Shown: positions 15,269-23,365 of the stretch, piece by piece
Numbering within the stretch: position 1 is the first letter of the stretch
How the letters are laid out: the number at the start of each line of letters is the position of its first letter
NCBI GenBank assembly: GCA_039935415.1
Contig: JBDTKH010000042.1
Span: 1 to 38,775 of the forward strand
Source of the DNA: Palsa-870 sp039935415
GTDB taxonomy: Bacteria; Chloroflexota; Dormibacteria; Dormibacterales; Dormibacteraceae
DNA length: 38,775 bases
Reading direction: 5' to 3'
The notes under the pieces: model-generated
Databases searched by the model: none
Seen by the model: only the letters and a program-made list of their open reading frames with translations
What the model was told of the DNA's origin: nothing
Program-made: the position numbers and the translations under genes

Positions 15269-16105
15269 GTGCCCGCCACTTGGCCCTGGCCGTTCGAGCC
15301 CGCGGTGCTGATCGGTGTCGAGGTCGCCGCGGTGCTCTACGTCGTGGGAGGTATCGGCCACCGCGCCGATCGCTGGCGCTCGATTGCGTTCTGGGCCGCG
15401 CTCTTGACGATCCTGGTCGCGCTCCAGAGCCCCCTGGAGATGCTGGCGCGCCAGCTGTTCTGGATCCACATGGTCCAGCACCTGCTGCTCATGGTCGTCG
15501 CCGCACCGCTGCTGGCGGTGGCCTCTCCGTGGACGCGGATGTGGCGCGCGCTCCCTTTGAGGCTCCGTCGCGGCATCGCGCGGCCCGTGTTCCTGAATCC
15601 GCGATTCGCGCCCGTGAGGTGGGCATACCGCCGCCTGAGCAATCCAGCGGTCGTGTGGTTCCTCGCCGCGGGTAACCTCTGGCTGTGGCACCTGCCGGCC
15701 ATTTACGACCTGACGCTGAGGAACCACCTCGTACACCACGTCGAGCACACCCTTTTCCTCGCGCTGGGTATCGCCTTCTGGGCGCAGGTCATCGACCAGT
15801 ACCCGTTTCGCTCCCGCCTCAGTTCGCTTGAGCGGGCGGCTTATGTCTTTGGCGCGATGATCCAGTCGTGGGTGCTGGCCGCTGTGCTCTCCTTCGCCAC
15901 TGCTCCCTTCTATGCGTACGCGCTGCTGGCGGTGCGTCCCGGCGGGATCTCGGCGTTCACCGATCAGCAGCTTGGCGGCGGGATGATGTGGGTGCCTGGG
16001 TCCATCACGTATTCGATTGCGTTCGTCGCGTTTCTCTTCCGCTGGTTGGCTGACGAGGAGGCGAGATCCAAATCGGCTCTGGCGGCCGTCGATGGGGGTC
16101 GTTAG
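15269..16105 (+). CDS. ctaG: Cytochrome c oxidase assembly factor CtaG (caa3 type)
   Basis: A polytopic membrane protein of 278 residues of the caa3_CtaG family, which assists copper insertion into the oxidase. Conserved His/Trp-rich membrane motifs are visible: FWIHMVQHLLLMVVAAPLL, LWLWHLPAIYDLTLRNH and HHVEHTLFLALGIAFWAQV. The last part is DQQLGGGMMWVPGSITY. This family is unrelated to the mitochondrial Cox11-like CtaG. GTG 15269 has GAGG six bases upstream. The gene sits between subunit III and heme O synthase. Confidence 0.94.
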   Translation: MPATWPWPFEPAVLIGVEVAAVLYVVGGIGHRADRWRSIAFWAALLTILVALQSPLEMLARQLFWIHMVQHLLLMVVAAPLLAVASPWTRMWRALPLRLRRGIARPVFLNPRFAPVRWAYRRLSNPAVVWFLAAGNLWLWHLPAIYDLTLRNHLVHHVEHTLFLALGIAFWAQVIDQYPFRSRLSSLERAAYVFGAMIQSWVLAAVLSFATAPFYAYALLAVRPGGISAFTDQQLGGGMMWVPGSITYSIAFVAFLFRWLADEEARSKSALAAVDGGR

Positions 16106-17027
16106 GTTGGCGGTTGAGTCACGCGTCGCTCCACAGACGGGTGAAGCGAACAGCTTTCCCTCGTCCTTGGCGCAGGTGGCCGCGGACTACGTGGCGCTCC
16201 TCAAGCCGCGGATCATCCTGCTGCTGGTCGTCACTGAGCTTGGGGCCATGATCACTGCGGCCCGCGGGTGGCCGTCGGCCGGCGTCCTGGTCGGCTCCGT
16301 GGCCGGGGGCGCGCTCGCGGCCGGCGGCGCCGGCGCGATCAACTGCTGGTTCGACCGCGACATCGACGCCGTCATGCCGCGCACCCGCAGACGGCCGATC
16401 GCCGCCGGCAGGATCGCTCCCATGCATGGACTGCTGTTCGGCATCGCGGTCGCCGCAGTGGGCGTGGCCCTGGTCGGGCTGTCGAGCAACCTGCTGGCGG
16501 CCGGCCTGGCCGCTGCGGGCGGACTCGTCTACGTGTTCGTCTACACGATGTGGCTGAAGCGCACCACGGCTCAGAACATCGTCATCGGAGGCGCGGCCGG
16601 CGCCTTTCCTCCGCTCGTCGGCTGGGCGGCCGTGACTGGTTCGCTGAGCCCGTTGGCCTGGGCGCTCTTCGCGATCATCTTCTTCTGGACGCCCCCGCAC
16701 TTCTGGGCCCTTGCCCTCCTGTTGCGGCGCCAATACTCGGCGGTCAATGTGCCGATGCTGCCTGTCGTGGTCGGCCCGGTGCGCACCCGCCGCGCGATCC
16801 TGGCTTACACCGCCATCATGCTCGTCATCAGCCTGGTGCCGGCCCTGTGGCTGGGGCCCGTTTACACGGTGGCATCCATTGCGCTCGGCGCCGTGTTTTT
16901 CGGCCTGGCGTTGAGCGCGGTCCGCGATGACGGGGGCGAATCAGCGATGGCGCTATTCCATTACTCGCTCATCTACCTGGCATTGCTGTTCGTGGCGGCG
17001 CCTTTGGCCGCAACGGTGCGGCTGTGA
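16092..17027 (+). CDS. ctaB: Protoheme IX farnesyltransferase (heme O synthase)
   Basis: An integral-membrane UbiA-family prenyltransferase that turns heme B into heme O, needed for the a-type hemes of the oxidase. About 311 residues with about nine helices. The first Asp-rich motif is NCWFDRDIDAVMPRTRRRP, and the second conserved region runs YTMWLKRTTAQNIVIGGAAG into FPPLVGW. ATG 16092 overlaps the end of ctaG by 14 bases. A TTG at 16107, two bases past the ctaG stop and preceded by GGGGG, is an equally plausible start. Heme A synthase (ctaA) is not in the window. Confidence 0.94.
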   Translation: MGVVRLAVESRVAPQTGEANSFPSSLAQVAADYVALLKPRIILLLVVTELGAMITAARGWPSAGVLVGSVAGGALAAGGAGAINCWFDRDIDAVMPRTRRRPIAAGRIAPMHGLLFGIAVAAVGVALVGLSSNLLAAGLAAAGGLVYVFVYTMWLKRTTAQNIVIGGAAGAFPPLVGWAAVTGSLSPLAWALFAIIFFWTPPHFWALALLLRRQYSAVNVPMLPVVVGPVRTRRAILAYTAIMLVISLVPALWLGPVYTVASIALGAVFFGLALSAVRDDGGESAMALFHYSLIYLALLFVAAPLAATVRL

Positions 17028-17617
17028 ACACGATCGGAGCGCGCCACGAGGTCAGGACCCGATCCGTGCCCGCGTGGTCGTTCGCCCTCCCGGTGCTGGT
17101 GGTGCTGGTCGCGACCGCGACCGCCGCGGGCATTGTCATTGCGAACTCCAGCTCGAAGACGCCCTGGGTAGGCTCGGGTCATGCCGTGGTGGGGTCCAAG
17201 GCGCCGAGCTTCACGTCCTGGGACTTGAATGGCAACAGGGTGAGCTTGAGCGACACGAAGGGCAGGCCGGTCTTGCTCAGTTTCTGGGCGACATGGTGCA
17301 CCGCCTGCCAGCAGGAGCTTCCCGCGCTGCAACGCATCCGCGACACCTATAAGGCGGCCGGCTTCACCGTGCTTGCGGTGGATTACCGGGAGACGAACGC
17401 GACCCGCATGAAGCAATATCTCGCAGGCCTGAATGTGAACCTGGAAACCGTGATCGACCCTCAGGGTTCGATCGCCGCGGCTTATGCGGTGGACATCGGG
17501 CTACCCGTGAACGTATGGCTGGACCGCAGCCACGTCGTGAACCGAATCACGACCGGCGCGGTGCCAGACGCAACCCTGGAGAGCGCCGCGTCGCAGGTGG
17601 TTGGGCCCGCGACATAG
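17024..17617 (+). CDS. TlpA/ResA-like membrane-anchored thioredoxin
   Basis: An extracytoplasmic thiol-disulfide reductase of 197 residues. One N-terminal transmembrane helix (about 18-42) precedes a thioredoxin domain with the redox motif WATWCTACQQELP and a cis-proline loop (GLPVNVWLD). The AhpC/TSA-like opening is GSKAPSFTSWDLNGNRVSLS. In this context it probably keeps the CuA cysteines of subunit II, or Sco, reduced, or serves cytochrome c maturation. GTG 17024 overlaps the ctaB stop (GTGA). It is the last gene of the oxidase operon and ends 21 bases from a convergent gene, leaving no room for a conventional terminator. Confidence 0.9.
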   Translation: MNTIGARHEVRTRSVPAWSFALPVLVVLVATATAAGIVIANSSSKTPWVGSGHAVVGSKAPSFTSWDLNGNRVSLSDTKGRPVLLSFWATWCTACQQELPALQRIRDTYKAAGFTVLAVDYRETNATRMKQYLAGLNVNLETVIDPQGSIAAAYAVDIGLPVNVWLDRSHVVNRITTGAVPDATLESAASQVVGPAT

Positions 17618-17638
17618 TTGGTTTGAGGAGCTGGGTCT

Positions 17639-18514
17639 TCAGTCTCGCGGAGCGGCCACGATCCGGTTGCGCAGGAGGCCGAGGCCCTGGACCTCGGTCT
17701 CCATCACGTCGCCGGGCTGCAGGAACTCGGGCGGCGTCCGGGCGAAGCCGACGCCGTCCGGCGTGCCGGTGGCGATGATCGAGCCGGGCAGCAGGGTCAT
17801 GCCCTTCGAGACCCACTCGATGATCGCGTCGACCGGGTAGATCATGTCGCGCGTGTTCCCCTCCTGCTTGACGACGCCGTTGACGCGCAGGAAGAGATTC
17901 AGCTTCTGCGGGTCCGGGACCTCGTCCGCCGTCACGATCCATGGTCCCGTCGGAGACGAGCGGTCCAGGCTCTTGCCCTTGAAGTACTGGCCGCCCCAGC
18001 CGCTCTGGATGTCGCGCGCAGTCACATCGTTGATCACCGTGTACCCGAAGACGTAGGGCCGCGCGGCCGAGCGCTTGATGTTCGCGCCACGCTTGCCGAT
18101 CACCACGGCAAGCTCGACCTCCCAGTCGATCTTGTCGCTGATCTTCGGATCGATCGCGATGTCGGCGTTGGGCTCCGTCAGCGACGTGATGGCCTTGGTG
18201 AAGATGGTCGGCGGGCTTGGCTCATGGCCCTCCGCCGCCGTCTCCTCCGCGTGCTTCTGGTAGTTGCGGCCGATGGCGATCACGTTGCCGCGTGGCTCGC
18301 CTAGCGGCGGGAGGAGCTCCAGTTCGGCGAGGCGGTGGGTCTTGCCCTTCGCGCCTGACATCGCCGAGTGAACCATCGCAAGGCCTTTGTCCCCGGAATC
18401 GATCAGCTCGAGTATGTCCGCGGCATCGGTGAGCTCGACGACCTCGTCGGCATGACCGGGACGCAGCACCCCCAGCCGCCGACCACCGCCCGAGCGAAAC
18501 ATCAACAATCTCAT
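17639..18514 (-). CDS. Fumarylacetoacetate hydrolase family protein
   Basis: A 291-residue enzyme of the FAH superfamily (hydrolases, hydratases and decarboxylases acting on keto-acids). Family motifs are IGRNYQKHAEE, the metal ligands Glu132 and Glu134 in DWEVELAVVIG, Asp163 in INDVTARD, QYFKGKSLDRSSPTGPWIV and the late SIIATGTPDGVGFARTP. An N-terminal small domain (about residues 1-70) is present. Its ATG overlaps the stop of the importer ATPase LivF (ATGA), so it is co-translated with the transporter and probably acts on the imported compound or its product. The true substrate is not predictable: 2-hydroxyhepta-dienedioates, acylpyruvates and oxaloacetate are all used in this family. Confidence 0.9.
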   Translation of the reverse strand: MRLLMFRSGGGRRLGVLRPGHADEVVELTDAADILELIDSGDKGLAMVHSAMSGAKGKTHRLAELELLPPLGEPRGNVIAIGRNYQKHAEETAAEGHEPSPPTIFTKAITSLTEPNADIAIDPKISDKIDWEVELAVVIGKRGANIKRSAARPYVFGYTVINDVTARDIQSGWGGQYFKGKSLDRSSPTGPWIVTADEVPDPQKLNLFLRVNGVVKQEGNTRDMIYPVDAIIEWVSKGMTLLPGSIIATGTPDGVGFARTPPEFLQPGDVMETEVQGLGLLRNRIVAAPRD

Positions 18515-19281
18515 TCGTCTTCCTCCTGAAACTCTGGTGCGGCCGCGCCGGCCGTTCCCGCTCCCAAAAACAGCTCCTCGAAGTCCTGCCGCTTGAGGAG
18601 ATCGCCCGGGCGACCCTCCAGGCGGGTGGCGCCGGAGACCAGCACGCTGGTCCAGTCGGCGATCTGCAGGGCCGCCCGGGCCCGCTGTTCCACCAGCAGC
18701 ACCGCCTTGCCGACCCCGGCCAGCCTCTTGACGTGCTCCCGCAGCAGGCTGTTCGCAAGCTTGGGAGACAGGTTCGCGGTCGGCTCGTCGAGGATCAACA
18801 CCTTGGGGTCCAGCATCAGCACGCGGGCGATCGCGAGCATCTTCCGCTCGCCACCGCTCAGCTTGTCGGCCCGCCGCTTGAGCATAGGCGGAAGGGCGGG
18901 GAACACCTCACCGACCTCGACGACGCGGGCATGAACCTTGCTCGCCGGCAGCAGGTAGCCGCCCATCTCGAGGTTCTCGAGCACGGTGAGCGGCTCGAAG
19001 ATGTCGTTCACCTGCGGCACGTACCCGACGCCGCGTCGCGCCAGGTCTTCAGGCGGGTGGTTCGTCACGTCGTCCGCTCCGAGCAGGATCCTGCCGCTGG
19101 TCACGCGTAGGATCCCGACCAGGCTTTTCAGCAGGGTGCTCTTGCCGGCGCCGTTGGGACCGATCACCGCCACGATCTCGCCCGGACCGACGGAGAGCGA
19201 GACCTCGCGGATCACGGGCACGCCGCCGTAGCCGGACGTGATCCCCTCGGCCCTCAGGCTCGGGGCCGGTCGGTCTTTCAC
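18511..19281 (-). CDS. livF: Branched-chain amino acid-type ABC transporter ATP-binding protein LivF
   Basis: The shorter-type HAAT ATPase. It has Walker A (GPNGAGKST), the Q-loop and LivF-like VGYVPQVNDIFEPLTVLENL, the signature (LSGGERKMLAIARVL), Walker B (VLILDEPTANLSPKLA) and the H-loop replaced by LLVEQRA, as usual in LivF. GTG 19281 is chosen because GGATGAGG lies 8 bases upstream, directly at the livG stop. That start gives 256 residues. A TTG at 19317 would add 12 residues and overlap livG by 26 bases. It carries a C-terminal Ala/Glu-rich tail. Confidence 0.92.
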   Translation of the reverse strand: MKDRPAPSLRAEGITSGYGGVPVIREVSLSVGPGEIVAVIGPNGAGKSTLLKSLVGILRVTSGRILLGADDVTNHPPEDLARRGVGYVPQVNDIFEPLTVLENLEMGGYLLPASKVHARVVEVGEVFPALPPMLKRRADKLSGGERKMLAIARVLMLDPKVLILDEPTANLSPKLANSLLREHVKRLAGVGKAVLLVEQRARAALQIADWTSVLVSGATRLEGRPGDLLKRQDFEELFLGAGTAGAAAPEFQEEDE

Positions 19282-19291
19282 GCCCAGCGCC

Positions 19292-20065
19292 TCATCCAAC
19301 GAGGTAAGCGTCAACAATCTCCTGCTGTCGCCTCAGGCTTGCCATGGTGCCGCTGCCGATGACCTTTCCCTGCGCCATCACGACGACGGAATCGCACAGC
19401 TGCTCGACCATGTGCAGCTCGTGCTCGACCATCAGGATCGTCAATCCCTCCGCGCGCAGCGACTGGAGGTATTGCTTGATCTCGTCGACGATCTTCGGAT
19501 GCACGCCCGACATGGGCTCGTCCAGCAGTAGGCAGCGTGGCCGGAGCATTAGGGCCCGCATGATCTCGATCAGCCGCTTTTGCCCGCCGCTCATGGTGCC
19601 GGCGTAGTCCGACTCCTTGGCGGTCATGCCAAACCGCCTGAGCAAGGCGCGTGCCTGCGCGACGAGCCGGTCTTCATCGGCCTTCCAGTAGCTCTTGCCC
19701 CGCAGCGCTCCCCAGAGCGAGTCTCCGCGGTTGTCCGGCGCGGCGACGAGCAGGTTCTCGAGCACGGTCAGGCGCGCGAACTCCGAAGGCAGCTGGAACG
19801 TGCGCACGACGCCGCGCCGGGCCCTCGTGTAGGTGGGGAGGTGCGTGATGTCGGTGCCTTCGAAAGAGATGCTTCCGCTCGTTGCGGGCAGGGTGCCGGC
19901 CAGCACCGCCATGAACGTCGATTTGCCCGCTCCGTTGGGCCCGATCAGGCCTGTGATCTGCCCTTTTGGGACGTCGATCGATACTCCGTCCACAGCGCGC
20001 ATGCCTTCGAAGTGACGGTGGATGTCGCGCGCGACCAGCATCGGGGCGTCAGCCGGCGCGGACAC
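19292..20065 (-). CDS. livG: Branched-chain amino acid-type ABC transporter ATP-binding protein LivG
   Basis: The second HAAT ATPase, with Walker A (GPNGAGKST), the LivG-type RRGVVRTFQLPSEFARLTVL, the signature (MSGGQKRLIEIMRAL), Walker B (CLLLDEPMSGVHP) and H-loop (ILMVEHELHMV). GTG 20065 is preferred: AAGAGG lies six bases upstream, and the protein of 257 residues begins close to the fold (MLVARDIHRHFEGMRAVDGV). An ATG at 20104 would overlap livM by 56 bases and add 13 basic residues; an ATG at 20041 is a third option. Confidence 0.92.
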   Translation of the reverse strand: MSAPADAPMLVARDIHRHFEGMRAVDGVSIDVPKGQITGLIGPNGAGKSTFMAVLAGTLPATSGSISFEGTDITHLPTYTRARRGVVRTFQLPSEFARLTVLENLLVAAPDNRGDSLWGALRGKSYWKADEDRLVAQARALLRRFGMTAKESDYAGTMSGGQKRLIEIMRALMLRPRCLLLDEPMSGVHPKIVDEIKQYLQSLRAEGLTILMVEHELHMVEQLCDSVVVMAQGKVIGSGTMASLRRQQEIVDAYLVG

Positions 20066-21044
20066 TCTCGACCTCTTCCGGGAACGGGCTTCCCTCGAAG
20101 ACATGCCTCGGCTCCGGCCGCACTCCGTCGGGCCTGAACCACAGGAATCCCATGATCAGCAGGCCAATCGCCACCCACTCGAAGGCGGGGATGAAGCCGG
20201 GAGGCCCGATGTTCAACCGTTCCATCAGCCGGGTCACCTCTTCGAACCCGACGGGGACCAGCAACGCGCCCAGGATCGCTCCGATGTTGTTACCGCGCCC
20301 GCCAACGATGACGGCGGCGAACAGGATGATCGTCTCGGGGTAAAGCCAGACAGATGGAGCCCAGACCTGTATGAACCCAACCAGGATGGCGCCGGAGAGG
20401 CCGGCGATCATGCCTCCGACTATAAAGATCGTCATCTTCAGCCGGACCGGGTTCTTGCCGAGCGCGGTGGCGGCAAGCTCGTGGTCGCGCATGGCGCGCA
20501 GCGTGCGACCGAATGGCGAGTTGACGATTCGTGCTGAGACGAACCACGCGAGCGCGACACCTAGAGCGGTCAGCCCGACGTACAAATACTGGTAGGTGTC
20601 GGTGCTGGGGTCGATCCGGTCCTGCAGCGGTTGCGGAACCAGCGCGAGGCCGGCCGCGCCGTTCAGGAATGACCGCGCGTTGGTGATCACGGTGTTCGCG
20701 ATGATCGAGGTGACCAGCAGCGCGATCGCCTGGTAGTCGCTTCGCAGTTTTCTCAGCACAAAGAAACCCACGGGGATCGACAGCAGGCCGCCCGCGACGG
20801 CTCCGCCGATCCACGGGATCGGGAACGGCAGCTGGTAGCCGCCGAAGTAAACCTGGAAGTCGTAACCGGCGGCGGTGTCGGGTGGCATCGACAGCACCGC
20901 CGCGGTGTACGCCCCTACGGCTTGAAAGACGATGAAGCTGAAGTTGGTGATTCCCGAAACGCCGAACTGAAGGTTGAGTGCGAGGCAGGCGATGATGTCG
21001 ACGCCGGCGTAGATCAGCAGGTTCGCGGCGTAGTAGGTGTTCAT
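20049..21044 (-). CDS. livM: Branched-chain amino acid-type ABC transporter permease LivM
   Basis: A 331-residue inner-membrane permease of the HAAT family. The LivM signature near the start (LALNLQFGVSGITNFSFIVF) is visible, as is the cytoplasmic coupling region with GRTLRAMRDHELAATALGK. Eight or so hydrophobic segments follow the expected spacing, including VGFIQVWAPSVWLYPETIIL and IVGGRGNNIGAILGA. The ATG overlaps the livH stop as ATGA. A C-terminal hydrophilic tail of about 30 residues (RPEPRHVFEGSPFPEEVES) is slightly longer than typical. Confidence 0.93.
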   Translation of the reverse strand: MNTYYAANLLIYAGVDIIACLALNLQFGVSGITNFSFIVFQAVGAYTAAVLSMPPDTAAGYDFQVYFGGYQLPFPIPWIGGAVAGGLLSIPVGFFVLRKLRSDYQAIALLVTSIIANTVITNARSFLNGAAGLALVPQPLQDRIDPSTDTYQYLYVGLTALGVALAWFVSARIVNSPFGRTLRAMRDHELAATALGKNPVRLKMTIFIVGGMIAGLSGAILVGFIQVWAPSVWLYPETIILFAAVIVGGRGNNIGAILGALLVPVGFEEVTRLMERLNIGPPGFIPAFEWVAIGLLIMGFLWFRPDGVRPEPRHVFEGSPFPEEVESVRAG

Positions 21045-21925
21045 CCCGCCGCCGCCAGCGCCCCGCGCCTGGCCAGGAGGCCCTGAGGGCGCAGCACCAT
21101 GACCGCAACAAGGATGCCGAAAGCGACGACGTCTTTGTACTCAGGCGACCACTGGGCGGCGCTGAGCTCGGTTACCATGCCGATGATCACGGCCCCGATC
21201 ATGGCGCCGTAAGGCTGGCCGGCTCCGCCCAGCACGGCGGCGGCCAGCGCGGTGATGAGAAAGCCTGCTCCGCTGGCGATCGCGAACGAGTCGGCATTCA
21301 ACGCAGCGACCACGCCCGCCAGCCCGCACAGTGCGCCGGTGATCAGCCAGACCGCATCCACCACGCGCTGGGTCGGGATGCCGCAATTCCTGGCCAGCGA
21401 GGGGTTGGCCGCCGTCGCGCGCATCGCCTTGCCCAGGCGCGTGTACGTCAGCAGGCCGTGGATGGCGAGCATGACGGCGACCGCGATCACGATGATCACG
21501 ATCTGGTTGGACGTCAGGGCGATCCCGCCCAGCCGGATGAGACCTCCTGGGTCCTGGTGATAGGAGGTGCTGTAGTAGCCCACGATCGGCAGAAGAAGGT
21601 TGGCGATCATGAGCGAGACGGCGAGCGAGACGATGACCATCCCGAGCAGGGTTGTGCCCTTCCGCTGGAAGGGGGCGTAGACGATCCGGTTCAGCAGGAA
21701 CGAGAACAGGGCTCCGAAGATGGCGCCGGCGATCATCCCGATCCAGATCGAGACGCCGGCGCGGTTGAGGTAGTACGCGACGTAGGCGGAGGTGATCATG
21801 ACCTGGCCGTAAGCGAGGTTGATTATGTTGGTGATGCCGAACTGCATGGTGAACCCGACGGCCGCGAGCGCGATCACCGACATGCTGACGAGGCCGAAGC
21901 CGAACGCCGCTTCGAACAAGCTCAC
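21041..21925 (-). CDS. livH: Branched-chain amino acid-type ABC transporter permease LivH
   Basis: A 294-residue partner permease. The N-terminal LivH motif (MQFGITNIINLAYGQVMITS) and the coupling loop (TRLGKAMRATAANPSLARNC) are clear. The late segments (AAAVLGGAGQPYGAMIGAVI) are normal. The start is GTG 21925, 33 bases after the binding-protein stop, without an obvious Shine-Dalgarno sequence. Translation is probably helped by coupling to the gene before it. Confidence 0.93.
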   Translation of the reverse strand: MSLFEAAFGFGLVSMSVIALAAVGFTMQFGITNIINLAYGQVMITSAYVAYYLNRAGVSIWIGMIAGAIFGALFSFLLNRIVYAPFQRKGTTLLGMVIVSLAVSLMIANLLLPIVGYYSTSYHQDPGGLIRLGGIALTSNQIVIIVIAVAVMLAIHGLLTYTRLGKAMRATAANPSLARNCGIPTQRVVDAVWLITGALCGLAGVVAALNADSFAIASGAGFLITALAAAVLGGAGQPYGAMIGAVIIGMVTELSAAQWSPEYKDVVAFGILVAVMVLRPQGLLARRGALAAAG

Positions 21926-21958
21926 GGCGTTCGGCTCAGGGTGCTGCGAGTTCGGACT

Positions 21959-23281
21959 CTAGATACCACCTGCCGCGGCGATCTTCGCGGTCTGGTCCGG
22001 GCTGAGGGAGGCCACTTTGACCTCGTTGCCCTGGGAGTCGTACTTGACGAGAATGTAGCCCGACACGGAGTTGTTGTACTGGTCGAACTGGTTCTCGCCG
22101 CCGGCGCCGACGAATCGGATCGCCTTGCCGGCCTTGATCGCCGCAACGCCATCCTTGTAAGTGTTGACGACCGTCGCGCCCGCGGTGCCGTTGGCGATCT
22201 CCTTGATCTTGGCGTTGTAGACCTTCGGGTCGCTGCTGTTCGTCTGCACCATGGCGAGCGCGCTCATGATGATCCCGTCGTAGAGGTGCAGCGTCGACCC
22301 GCGCTGCTTGTACTTGGGTGCGTCCGCGAAAGTGGAGGCGGCGGCGTTCAGGTTGGTGATGAACTCGTCGTAGGCCGGCCCCGAGAATGAGTAACCCAGG
22401 TCGACTCCGGCGTAGTTGTCGACCACGCTCTGGACGCCGATGGCGTCGCTGACCTGCTTGAACCAGGTCGGATCGATGGTGGCGGAGGTGCCGATGAATG
22501 GGATCATCTGCCCGCCGTTCAGGGTCTTGACCTCACCCAGGTAGGTACCAGCCGCACCGAGCGCCTCGGTGAGGATCACGTCAGGGTGCGTCGCCAGCAT
22601 GGCCGTGACCTCGGTGCGGAATGAGGTTGAGGTCAGGTTGATCGGCTGGTTGATCGCGATGGTTCCGCCAAGACCGGTGAACGCGTTGGTGGCCGGCTGC
22701 ACGAAAGCCTGCGAGCCGATGTCGTTGCCGAACACCAGCGCCGCCCGCTTGTAGGGCGTGTGCCCGGGTCCGTACAGCGCGCTTCCGACCATCGCGTACG
22801 CGTCGTAGATGTCGGCCGGCACGAGGCGGTGGAAGTACTGGAGGGGTGTCTTGTTGAACTCGGACTGGCCCGTCATGCAGAACATTGGGATGTGAGCCCG
22901 GTCGATGATGGGCGCGACCGTCGCGGCCTCGTCTGACGTGCAGCCGACCACCGCCATCAGGTTGGAGTTGCTGGCGACCATCTGGTTCGCCGCGGGCACC
23001 GCGTCGGCGGGCTCGCCTCGGGTGTCGAACTGCTGGCACTTCACCTTACGGCCACCGACTCCGCCGTTGTTGTTGATCGAGGGAGCGGCGGCAAGGCAGG
23101 CGGCGTAGTAGGCGGGGCCAAGGCCCGCGTCCGCGCCCGTGAATGGCGCGATGACACCGACCAGGAGGTCACCCGATCCCAGGCCACCCCCCGACGAGGT
23201 GCTGCCGCCGCAGGCGGCCGCCAGCAGTACGGCGACGACGGAAACGGCGACGGAGCTCATGCGCACACGGAAGGTCTTCAC
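21959..23281 (-). CDS. HAAT-type ABC transporter substrate-binding lipoprotein (LivJ/LivK-like, Peripla_BP_6)
   Basis: A 440-residue solute receptor of the importer encoded downstream. GTG 23281 has an ideal AGGGAGG a few bases before it. The protein opens with a lipoprotein signal (MKTFRVRMSSVAVSVV, lipobox LLAAAC, then a Gly/Ser linker). The type I periplasmic fold follows, with GVIAPFTGADAGLGPAYYAA, VVGCTSDEAATVAPIIDRAH, FCMTGQSEFN and VDLGYSFSGPAYDEF. The open frame continues upstream to 23791, but that part is shadow of the GntR gene. The ligand is unknown; HAAT receptors bind amino acids, aromatic acids, dicarboxylates or amides. The attached FAH-family gene points to an organic acid. 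Confidence 0.93.
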   Translation of the reverse strand: MKTFRVRMSSVAVSVVAVLLAAACGGSTSSGGGLGSGDLLVGVIAPFTGADAGLGPAYYAACLAAAPSINNNGGVGGRKVKCQQFDTRGEPADAVPAANQMVASNSNLMAVVGCTSDEAATVAPIIDRAHIPMFCMTGQSEFNKTPLQYFHRLVPADIYDAYAMVGSALYGPGHTPYKRAALVFGNDIGSQAFVQPATNAFTGLGGTIAINQPINLTSTSFRTEVTAMLATHPDVILTEALGAAGTYLGEVKTLNGGQMIPFIGTSATIDPTWFKQVSDAIGVQSVVDNYAGVDLGYSFSGPAYDEFITNLNAAASTFADAPKYKQRGSTLHLYDGIIMSALAMVQTNSSDPKVYNAKIKEIANGTAGATVVNTYKDGVAAIKAGKAIRFVGAGGENQFDQYNNSVSGYILVKYDSQGNEVKVASLSPDQTAKIAAAGGI

Positions 23282-23323
23282 TGTTCCTCCCTTATCAGTT
23301 AGTTGGTGGCTTGCGGTTAGGGC

Positions 23324-23350
23324 TTGATTGTCGACATTATTGACGATAAT
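23324..23350 (+). promoter_or_regulatory. GntR promoter with palindromic operator candidate
   Basis: TTGATT (23324-23329) and GATAAT (23345-23350), 15 bases apart, look like a sigma-70-type promoter 16 bases before the GntR ATG. A 24-base imperfect palindrome spans 23327-23350, with ATTGTCG and CGATAAT arms and TGTCGACA at 23329-23336. FCD-type GntR proteins often bind TTGT..ACAA-like sites. The position suggests autorepression and, as the site lies 46 bases from the divergent lipoprotein start, control of the transporter operon too. Confidence 0.5.
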
Positions 23351-23365
23351 CTCGGGCGTAGCAAC

